NCBI RefSeq assembly: GCF_000247815.1
Contig: NC_021683.1
Coordinates: 11,679,676 to 11,743,675, forward strand
DNA from: Ficedula albicollis
Taxonomy: Eukaryota > Chordata > Aves > Passeriformes > Muscicapidae
DNA length: 64,000 nt
Direction of reading: 5' to 3'
Shown here: one piece after another, positions 53,856 through 64,000 of the stretch
How the letters are laid out: each line of letters begins with the position of its first letter
Numbering within the stretch: position 1 is the first letter of the stretch
Program-made: the position numbers and the translations under genes
The notes under the pieces: model-generated
Databases searched by the model: none
Told to the model about the DNA's origin: nothing
Seen by the model: the letters and a program-made list of their open reading frames with translations, nothing else

Positions 53856-56800
53856 CAAAGGATAGAAAGGCTTGATTCAATAGCACCTGAAACTGACAGT
53901 CGCAAGCCTGAGATACAATATCACTAAATTACTCCAGTGCTCTTTCACTAGAGAAATCTCGTTTCCTTTCTTCTTCAGCAAAACCTTTCCTCAGAATAAT
54001 TATTAAGGCAGGCCTAGGGAACTGTGTTCATTTCAGAGCTTTCATTTTTAGAAAGACTGTTTAATATTTATATAAAGCTCATGTTAAGTTTATGCACCTG
54101 TCAAAATACTAAATTATATGATAGTGATTGCAAAATGAGCTATTTATCAGACAGATGTCTCTAGCAAACCTGGGATACACAGCTCTGGAGGGGCAGGGCC
54201 CCCCCTGCCCCAGGGAACTGGTGTTTTATTTATGGCAGGGTAATTTGTTTAACCCTGCTGCCTCTGAGACCTGCTGGGCTGGAGGAGCCGTGCCCAAAAA
54301 TGCCCCGACCACCACAGGGTACTAATAACTTTTTCTTGGCTAAAGGCTTGTGAAGTACAGGTAGCTATTCTGATATTTCCATGTTTCCTACAGTGTTCTT
54401 CAAAAGTTGTCTTGTTTTGATACTGGGTGGCTGCTTTCTCCAGCTGTGGTCTTAGGAGTACAAAATAATGGGAGGATACGTTTTAAGTGGAAGACAGATG
54501 TTCTCATGGAATAACTCTATAATCAACAGGGTTGTAGAATAATGGCCAGAGGTGTTAAAGCCTGACCTCAGCCAGCTGTAAATTGGGGCTGAAATGTGCT
54601 GCTTGTCACTGCTGGGAACAGGTCAGAGTGTCAGGAGCCCAAGCCAAGGGGCAGAGCTCGAGCAAAAGGTCAGAGCAGGAGAGGATGGAGATGTGACAAA
54701 CTGAGTAACACAGGGCAGTAGTAACACCACAACCCACAGGAAGTTTAAGCAGTTTGCTGTATCTTTCACCAGATGTCTCTGAACTTGTGCCTTGCATTGT
54801 TGGAGTTTTGCAGGATACCCACTGGCCTTGGCTGTGCCAATGAGAGGGGTACAATATAGTGTCCTATTTTCATCTTTAATGAACAGTCCCTGTGCTTCAG
54901 AACCCCCTGCATATGCATGTCAAAAAACAAGTATGGTGATCCTGGACTTTTGAGGCTTGAATCTGGCATCTACAGATGCAGCCCCTTCCTTCCAGCAAGG
55001 CTGATCTTACAGTATCTCAAAGTAAAACACAGGGTCTCTATGTCCAAACTAATCTTGTGCTGCTTTTTTTTCATTTTTTTTAAAAAAGGTCTTTATTTAT
55101 GAAGAATAAGCTACAGGGCTTCACTCTGCTTTGCAGAGAAATTCTTTGTAAATATGACTAAGACTCTCTAACCCTTGCTATAATAAACTCCACTGATCTG
55201 AGCAGGTGTATATCACAGTTGCTGCCTTTTAGCAGCACAGCACTTCCTGCATGATCCGTGGAGCAAAATTTCTCACACTGGGAGAAGAACAAGAAAAGGG
55301 AGAAGGTAAAATAACTGAATTCCTCCCTCAAATGCAAATCCATAGCAGTTTGCTACTAATCTCCTTTGAATAGCTGTGCACTCAGAAACTAAGAGGAAAC
55401 CAGCAGCCAGTATCTGGCTGACAAATCACCCCCTGTATTATCCAAACAGCTTGGCAAATAATAGTAAATGTATCCTTGGAAGCATGCAGTTGTTTTTAAT
55501 AAGTCCTCAAATTCAAAAGCCATTAGGGAATTTTGCAAAAATTACTGAAATATATTGGCATAGTAGAAAAAAATAACTGCACATCATTTGTGTGTACTGT
55601 GTAGCTGTATTTATTACAGTTACTTAATATGTATGTTAAATACATTGAGGAGAGGAATAGTTTTTTACTCAGTTTACATTTGTTCTGTGTGATGGATTAT
55701 GAATTACTGAGCTAGGGGTATACCTATGGAAAAATACAATGCAGTAGATATCTAATTATGAGCTGAAGTGAAAATGAATTATAACTCTGTTTGATACTTA
55801 TGATTTGCTGCATTATAAATAGAAGTGATTTATTACTGTTTCACCTACTGCTCTGCTAGTGATGGATCATAATAGTAGATCATCATAATTTTGAAATCAG
55901 AACAGAGCTGGCTTTTCTTCCATATAATTCAATTTTAACTCCTCTACTGAGGTTGTTGAGTATCACAATCTATCTACTTTACATTACATTTTATTAGAAA
56001 GAAGATATGTTAATCTATCTGGTAGCTGTTCATTACTAACATCTGTTTATGAGACTTCTCTATTAAACTGTCCAACGTACCTTTTGATAGTCTCATTACA
56101 TTTTAAACATGACCCACATGGCAACTAGAAACAGATGCCTAAGGACCAGGATTGAAAAGGAAGACTTTCCTTTCTGTATGTGCTGTTTACGTGTATATTT
56201 AGAGCAAAATTGCTGTACCATTATTGTCAAGTTTCAGATCAATATGGTCTTAGTGCCATAGTGTTCAGTGGTTCAACAAGACCCTTGCATGCATTTGGTC
56301 CTTGACAGTGCTTTCTATTCAGTAATTCCACATATTTCCCCTCTGTTAAAGCAGTGGTGCTGGGTCCTGTCCTGCCAGTTCTCTGGCAGTGCTACAGCTG
56401 GGATGAGCACCTTCCCTTCCCCTCTGAGTGAGGCTTTGCACATTATCTCCTCTGCAGAGGGAGCCTCTCATGAAGCAGGAGCATCCCCACCATAAATCCA
56501 GCCTGAGGCAGGTGCCTGAAGCCTGAAATAGTATTGACCTATGAAGTTTATATGCAACAGGGTCACAAAGTCTTACCCGGGGGACACTCAGTCTCCTGTC
56601 CCTCTTGCTGCCAGCAGATTCCCCTCACACTGCTGTCATCATGCTCCATTTTCTTTTTGATGCTTCAGCAACCTGTGCTCCCTTTCTTGCTGAGGGCCTT
56701 GGCATGTGGCTGTGGCTGAAGCAAGAGTCACAGGGGCAGCAAATAAAAACTTTCTATGGGAAATAAAGTCCACTCCCTAGGGAGCCTTCTCCAGCTCCAC

Positions 56801-59800
56801 TGCTAGGAAGAGGAGGAGCTGCTGGATGTTCTGGTGGAACAGATCAGTCACCCTCAGCCATTGCTGTGTTTTTTATGCACAAACCCCTCACTCCAGATAG
56901 CATTGGATTATTTTTCAGCAGTGATTGCCCCATCTATAAATACAAGGCTGTGCCTTTTAAAAACCTGTTTTATTTTAATCATCTTATTCATTTAGTCTGT
57001 GGCTGTGTTCAAAAACCTCCAGCTGTTTCTGCAGCTTGCTTTGGAGAGGACAGTGTTGGGACAAGCGTCCAGAAAGCATCAGGCAGATTCTGGCAGACAC
57101 AGAGTGGTCACCTCAGCTCTGCCTGGCCCGGGGAGAGCCACGGCTCCTGTGGGCAGTGTGGAGCCTCTGGCTGCCCAGGAGGAATGGGAAAAGCACAGAG
57201 CAGCTCTGCAGGACGGTGTGACTGTGTCTGCAGGACAACACAGGCAGTGCTTGTGCACCTTTGCTGTAGTACCAAACCTCATCTGGCATTTGGGGCTTGG
57301 GAAGAAAGAGATCCAAACAGCCCGTGGTGAAGGAACATTCATTTCTCAGATGTGTGTGTGCACCATGGCTTAAAACACACATTGCTGAAAACTGTATTAG
57401 ATGTCTTAGTCCTTGTTTTTTAAAGGCTATGAAGGATTAATTGAATATCAGATAAATTATTTTGGTAGTTGATTGTTATCTTTCCTTTAAAAAAAAATTA
57501 ATTCAGCCTATTTCTGGCTGAACGATTAACAGTTTGGTAGTTGCCTTCTTTCTCTATCCTGTGTCTGTGAGTGGGCAGGCTGGGTTCACTTATTTGAAAG
57601 TAATTGTGTGGGCATACTACAGTTCATAGAATGTTTTGAAATTACTTCCTGCCTGTTTACACTTGAAAACTGGAGGTGGTCTGCCTGGGCATAATGCTAC
57701 CACCAATTTCCCTGACATCCTATGTGGAATGTTTTTAATATTTGGGTAAATTAATATTTATGATTTAAAGATCATTTTCTCTGAATATTCTGCAGTATCA
57801 GAATATTCATAGTATTTTTTATGACTGTGTCATAAAACAGGCACGACCGCAGTAATTGTGTGGTTGCATTTGCTCAGCCCTTTTTGGAACTGAGAGTTTC
57901 TGTCACCCAGCAGCTGTTGGGAGGCTCTGAGAGGAGGTAGATGGTGTCACACCCACTTCACAGGGACAAGCCACCAAGGTCCACTGACAAACTGACACCT
58001 GACAAAAGGAGCTGAGAATGGAGTGAGACAGGGTGTCCAACTTTACTGCAAGGTGACTCCTACTTGCACCTGAATAAAATAGGAGAGCAGAAAAGAGTAG
58101 TTTGTATCATGGTTGTCCCATTTCTGTGCTCTCTAGATAATGAGATGTTGGCCTCTGGAGCCACCTTTAGCATATTCTACAGCTGCTAATTTCATTAAAT
58201 GGCCATGAGAAGGGAGTACATTAACAAGTCAAAGTAGTTTCACTTTTTCTTTCCCACTATTAATTTATTTCAATGTCTCAGCCTTTGTATAGGAAGGGAA
58301 ATGCATATCAAATTGTATATCCTATTCTTGTTTATTGAAGAAGAAAAAGCAAATTTAAGATTCTGTAAACTTTGACAAAGGCCAAACTTTAATGGGCCTC
58401 AGAAATCTGTGAAGAAATAAGTAAAACAGGAAGAAAGAGAAAATGCTAGGAGCACAAATGAAATGTGTATATATGTACAGTCTTAAAGCTCCTACTTTAC
58501 GACTGAATAACTCCTTGAGCAATAATTTATTTTCATGCTGTTAATTAGAAGCATAATTAATTTTTGGAGATTATAAATAATGGTGCACAAAATGTCATTC
58601 CCAGCAGATCAAACAGAAATAATATAAACATTCTTAAAAAAAAAAAAAAAGAGTAGCTTTCAATGAAACTAATGAAACTTGTACTAATGAAAACTATAAA
58701 TTTGTGTCTGAAGTTAGTAATTTATTGGTAAAATGCAGGGGTTCATTAATCATTCTACTTTCTCTTATACTTGGCACATATGGAAGGAAAATCTCTGTGT
58801 TTATCACTGCTTCAAATAAACAGTAGCATAAGTAGATTATTCCCAACAGAAAATTTTTTTCCCACACCCTAATCTCAGAGCAATCATTCACTGATCTAAA
58901 TGAGCAGTTACTTAAACCGCTAAGAAGGGATGCTAATTAGCTAAGGAAAACTAGGCAAGAGTGTTTAATTTAAAAGAAAAAAAAAATCCAACACTTTTTT
59001 CCCCCCTGCTCTCTTATTTCTAATGTGTTATTTACTTCTGGCTGGCTTGGATGCTGTCTTCATGACAGTGTCATATGTGGGTGTGTCTTCACAGGAGGAC
59101 TTTGGAGTTCTTACAAACTTCTTTCCTCCAAAGCTTTGGGTTTGTAGCCTCTGCTCAGCTGTGGTTACACCTCTCATTTCCCAGTGGGTTAGAGGGGCTG
59201 GACTCTAAACACTTGTAAATATTTTTGTTTTTCTACAGATGCCTCATGCCTCGAGGTCCAAACAGCTCCTGACAAGCTACATGCCTTAGAAAGAAATGTC
59301 TTTTAGCCTTTGATGCCAAACAGAATCTGCAGCATGTGATGCACAAATAACATCAAAACTCTGCTAGGCTTGTAGATGGTGTTGGGTCTCTGCACCCTGG
59401 AATCCTCCTGTGATGCTCTAGTCATCAGTGAGGAGAAGAAAGTGGCACTCATGAGATGTAAGGAAGGAGGAGTTTGTCACCCAGCCACCAGAATCCTTGT
59501 TCCCACTGTCTGTCCTGGGAACAGACCTGTCCCTGTTCCACACCTCCAGCAGTGCTGAGGAAGGAAGTGTTTGGATTATGGTCACTGTTGGCACAGAATT
59601 GGTGTTGATGCTTTAATCCTAGGTCAACCACATCTGGTTGTAAGCCAAATAGCTGCAGGATGGCTTCTTTCAGTAGATTTCTGGCACTTCTGATCACCCA
59701 AATACGTAGATTTTTGTACTTGAGGTGCCCTGGAGATGGGAGTTGTCTTATTTTTTGCTAACTGTTGTCTCCAGTAGTGTGAGCTCTGCTGATAGTCATC

Positions 59801-61410
59801 ATGTGAAGAGGGACAATAATCAAAACAGTATTGAGGTAGCACAACATTTCCATGGATTAGAAATCTGAATTTCATTTTTTGGTTCCATTTTACTCATTTT
59901 ATTCTGCCTTCTGACTTCCCAGTATTGAGGGATGTAAGAAAGGGTCTTTTGGAAAATGCACGGACATTGTCAATAGGCTGCTAATGGCTGCAGGCAAGCT
60001 TTCAGGTTTTAAATGTATGTATTTATTCCATTAAAAATGAAATTATTCTACAGAGGGGAGAGGCACTATGTAACAACACTATTACTGAATGGGTGGCACA
60101 TTGGATATGGATGAAATTCTGGAACTGTCTTGCATCTCATGCCATATCATTCATTCATCCTTGCTTTTAATTCCAGCAGAGAAACAATGCTGTCTGTATA
60201 GGCATGACCTCATCTAAGATATAGCTTATTTCCTCTCAATAAATTATATTCTCTTTACATTCTCTTTTGCAAGCACAAGAATCTAATTCTCTCACACACT
60301 ATCCTACAAAAAACCTTCTACCTCAAATTTTGCTTTAATTCTTCAAGTAGAATTTTAATGTGTTTAAAGATATTTTCAGGAGGGTTGGCAAAGACAAGCT
60401 TTTAACAGATCTAGGTGTTAGAGATTTTGCTGATATTTCTAGAAGGCTGCAAAACTCTGTGAGTGATAGAAGCAGAGCTAAATGTTGTTGAGCCCAGGCA
60501 AATACATCGAGTATATTCCTGCTTAGAGATTAAAAATCAAGCCCATGTAGAGTGTGTGGATTGGTCTTTGTTTAGCCTGTGAGCTGTGATTCACCAGCTT
60601 GGCATTCTGTTGAGTAGCCAGGCATCATTGTCGACCTTTGATGTATTCTCCATTAAAATGCATGTGCTGTACTTCTGGAGGATTGATGAGAGGTGGAAAA
60701 ATTGAAGACGTAGTAGAAAGAAAACAGAGTAAGAAAGAATTCTCATAGGCTATATAGAAACAATTCATGTCAACATGTGAATAAATACTTCATGTACCTA
60801 TGGCTATACAAAAACCACTGAAAGACTTCAGTGCTCTGCTGCATTTTGTCTACAAAATTAGTACCATAGAAAATAGTTCTAAACAAGAACAAGGCACATT
60901 CTGAACGAATGCTTTTGTGTTCAAAGCAATTGGACATCTGTGATAATAGGTTCTGTTCTTAACTCTGCCACAGGCTCATTTTAAGACTTTAAAAAATGTT
61001 GCAAAAAATGCCTAAGCTTCTCGTTCTCTATTGGTAAGAAAAATATGAATATGATTAGGAAGTTGTTAATTGTAATTTCTGAAATACTTTGAGGTCCTCA
61101 GAGAAGAGTACTAAAGACATGAAAAGAAGTATTATTTTATAGACTTTTACAATTTGGCCTAAATTCTCTGACGCTAAGGATAGATTGGTTTATGACAGAT
61201 ACCTTCACCCATTTGATATAACTGCTATGAAATCTAGGAAAAAAAAGAGCTTAAATTTGAGAAAGCACACTAACAGTTTGTAGTCTTGCATAAGTATTAT
61301 TTTAAAATCTGACCTCCAGATGAGATCTTTCATTGGATAGATGCATGGTTTTATATAGTAATATAGAGAAATAATAGAGAAGGGGAAGATTCAGAACTAT
61401 GTGGCTGAAG

Positions 61411-61439
61411 ACATGAAAGACTCTCAAAGTCTTTCATGT
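61411..61439. repeat. Perfect inverted repeat, 12-bp arms, 5-nt loop
   Basis: ACATGAAAGACT (61411-61422), loop CTCAA, and AGTCTTTCATGT (61428-61439). The arms are exact reverse complements. Confidence 0.95.
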
Positions 61440-61963
61440 TATCATCTTTGAATAGTGCTTTGGTCTTTTGTTCCTCTTATGATAGATCATACTTTAGTGT
61501 TGCAATGACAGAGAAACTCCTCTAAGCTGAAGGGGAAAAACATTAACAGAGATTGAATATATGTTCACTTACAAAATCTCTTCATAAAGCTAATTGCTAC
61601 CAATAATTTTATTTTTCTGTTTTTCATGATGTAATACTGATGTGTAATTGCTTTCCTTCACATCATATTTAAATACAATGAGATGTTTCTATGGCAGAAA
61701 AATACTACATTTCTGCTTTGGGTAAAAGAAGTAGGTTTCAAAAAATATGGCAAAATAGCACCATGTTGAGGTTTTTAATTAAAATGCTAGATAGTGGCTT
61801 CTTAGAGAGATTTATGTATCCCCTCAGATTGTCTTTATTCTGAATACTATTATTTTACTACTCTCTGCCTGACTCCACAACTTTTATTTTGACCTGTTTC
61901 AGAAGCCTTAGTGAATCCAAACTCTTATACAACAAGTTAAAATTTACAGACTCTGACCTTTAG

Positions 61964-61983
61964 AAAGCAAGCAAGCAAGCAAG
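61964..61983 (+). repeat. (AAGC)n tetranucleotide repeat
   Basis: About five uninterrupted AAGC units followed by AAGAAC. Confidence 0.9.
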
Positions 61984-64000
61984 AACCCATGTGAAAATGC
62001 TGTTCTCTCCCTCCAGAATCACCTTTTCTATGTGAAACAGAGATGCAAAGTTTGGGTTTGGGTTTTTTTTTTTTCTTTTTTAAGTAACAGGAATAGGAGG
62101 GGGTAATTACTGGGTAATTGATATGCTGCACTGCAGAGCTCCTGGGCTCACACAGCTGCTCAGAGAAGCAGGATAGTCCTTTCTCCTTGTACTATTTGGT
62201 ATAATCACAAGGCTGCCCCAGCATCAGCTGGTCATTTTGGCAGGGTTCTGTGGGTATTATAGACAAAAAGGCACATGCAAATAAAAATGGATCTCTTTTG
62301 GATGTGCACTTCACCAGAGTGCTCCTGGAAGACATCTCATTTCATAACAGAAGCCCTCTCTAACCCAGCCATTAAACTATCATATAATTAAAGCCTTGCT
62401 TTGTTAATTATTAGGTCATTAAATGTGTTCTGCCTCCTGCAAGCCTAAGGAAAGGCCATGGGAAGCTCTATGGGAGATAACTTGGAGAAACCTTTAGTAG
62501 TTGTACTGTGCATGTCTTCTCTCATGCAAACACTCTGGGGCCACATTTTATTAAACAGCATTGGGGAATATTCTGCATTTGATTTGGTACCTTTAACTGG
62601 GGTAACCACTGAGGCTTTTCCACTTTTGCAGTAACACTTCTATCATGTTGGTTCAAATATGAGCTGTTATTTCTATTTCATGTGCTTTTTGCAGACTTTC
62701 TGCTACTCTTGTCAGATATTTTTGAGTTCTATAGGGTTTTTTCAGCCTAGTCAAGAGCTTCTGAAATGCATCCCATAGGATGGAATGAGGGAGGGGGTAC
62801 AGCTAAGTGATCTCAGCTGTTGTGGGTGGGTCATGTGTCCTAATCTTACAAGACCACAAAATGAAAGTCTTTAGAAATAGGGAACTCAGCTGCAGCCTAT
62901 TCCCTGGTGGCAAACTGGTATGTTCCTGTTAGTGTTTGTCACCTTTTGACCATGACGCCTAAAAATTACAGGGAAATAGAAGAGAAGGGGGTTTAACAGG
63001 CCTGTATTGGAGAAATGCTGTACAAGAATGATGAGCTTGTTTGATTGGTATGTAATGAGCACCAGGTGCCACACCATATGTGTAAGCTGTGTTACTCACC
63101 GTCCCCAGTTTCAGGAGATTTGTTGTGTCTGGCCTCTTGTTTTCCTGACTCAGTTTATACTAAACTTCAGATGGGTGACAAAACAGCCTAACAATTTCAG
63201 ATTCACTCCTTTCCATGGCCCAGGAGAAGATAATATAGGTATACAGGTAATGATGCATTCAAGCAAAATACCTCGTGCTTGTAGAGCTCTTTAAATCTCC
63301 AGATGTATATTTTGTTTGGTTTCAAGGCATTATGAGAATGATACAATTTACTATATGTAGAGAAAGTTACGTTTATGGAAATGCCTGTATTTTATATATT
63401 TTAGAATCTCTTACTTGGCATCTAAATGCAGAACAACTTCATTTTTACTGAGATGACGTGGTCATGAATAGGAGCTATCAAGCACCAGAATAGATAATGA
63501 CCCATATGTGAGAGTTGCCTTTAGATATACAGCCATGTTTACAGAGATTATGGGAAGGCTTCATGCGCTTCAGTGCAATTTACTAAATACAATGTGGGAT
63601 GAAATTGCTGTTGTTGGAGCTCAGGACAGCTTTAGAAATGAGTAGCTCGGGGGGGGAAAGCCTTATGTATTCACCTGAAACAGAAAGCATTAGTAAATTT
63701 AGATGACTGTTCTCTTGAAATAATTTGCAGAATTGCAATACCTTTGACAGTGAATTCCAGTTAATTGCTTTACAATATGAGAACACTTGTTTTTCCAGGA
63801 ACAACTCCCATATGAGCCTTCCCTAATAAAGACTTGCTGATTTCTATCCAATTTCTTCATGTGTTCTGTCACGTCATCAACTTAATTTCTCCTCATCACG
63901 TCTTCTCCATGGCAGTACCTCAGTGTCTTTTCTATGTCTCAGCCCTGTTTAACTTAGTGTTTTGTAATTGCTCCCCAAGAACTGGTAATCTCTTGTGTAG

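Larger units (their letters stand above)
53701..64000. other. Intergenic, no supportable gene
   Basis: Overlapping plus-strand frames at 56866-57373 (154 and 124 codons) lie in a GC-richer patch together with minus-strand frames and have no recognisable domain. Other contents: A/C-rich tract 53788-53855, GC hairpin 54190-54211, poly-A runs near 58636-58650, perfect AT-rich hairpin 61411-61439, (AAGC)n at 61964-61983, GT-rich/poly-T tract 62051-62080. The window ends in the same kind of sequence. Confidence 0.7.

Noticed and set aside
56866..57382. Overlapping 154-, 124-, 89- and 87-codon frames on both strands
   Set aside because: Located in a GC-richer patch where stops are rarer; frames overlap each other on both strands and show no domain, start context or splice pattern that stands out.

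Overview
This is vertebrate nuclear DNA, almost certainly avian. Two sequences have the 3' end of the bird CR1 LINE, one antisense near 5.84-6.13 kb and one sense near 25.93-26.11 kb. A solo-LTR-like element near 3.0-3.5 kb resembles songbird endogenous-retrovirus LTRs, so a passerine is likely but not proven. The window is AT-rich and CpG-poor, with short exons, GT-AG introns and long non-coding stretches. There are no bacterial operons or CRISPR arrays.

The one recognisable gene is the 3' half of TOX3 (TOX high-mobility-group box family member 3, also called CAGF9) on the + strand. Four phase-0 coding exons are visible: 9701-9970, 11293-11520, 12856-12936 and 15539-16276. They encode 438 residues: the conserved linker before the HMG box, a lysine-rich nuclear-localisation segment, the single HMG box split over two exons, and the glutamine/methionine-rich C-terminal domain ending at a TGA. 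The first exons lie upstream of the window. The 3' UTR runs from 16277 with several AATAAA signals; 17354-17384 is the most likely end, though a more distal end cannot be excluded.

The most striking feature is a 911-bp direct duplication with no differences on direct comparison. The last 70 codons, the stop codon and 698 bp of 3' UTR (16064-16974) recur at 13459-14369 in the intron just upstream of the last exon. The copy is joined in frame to a short open stretch preceded by a plausible splice acceptor (AG at 13370-13371), and it carries its own stop and AATAAA signals. It could act as an alternative terminal exon giving a TOX3 protein that lacks most of the Q-rich domain. It could also be an assembly artefact or a recent structural variant.

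Layout: 1-9700 is TOX3 intron with a solo LTR, an uninterrupted hexanucleotide array and an antisense CR1. 9701-17400 holds the TOX3 exons, introns and 3' UTR. 17400-64000 is about 46.6 kb with no supportable gene. From mammalian synteny known to me, the sequence 3' of TOX3 faces the large gene desert towards SALL1, and this window fits that. The desert holds a sense CR1, ancient degenerate amniote repeats (near 32.3, 39.7-40.0 and 41.1 kb), simple repeats, two clean hairpins, and AT-rich homeobox-motif-dense segments that may be conserved non-coding elements, which cannot be confirmed from one sequence.
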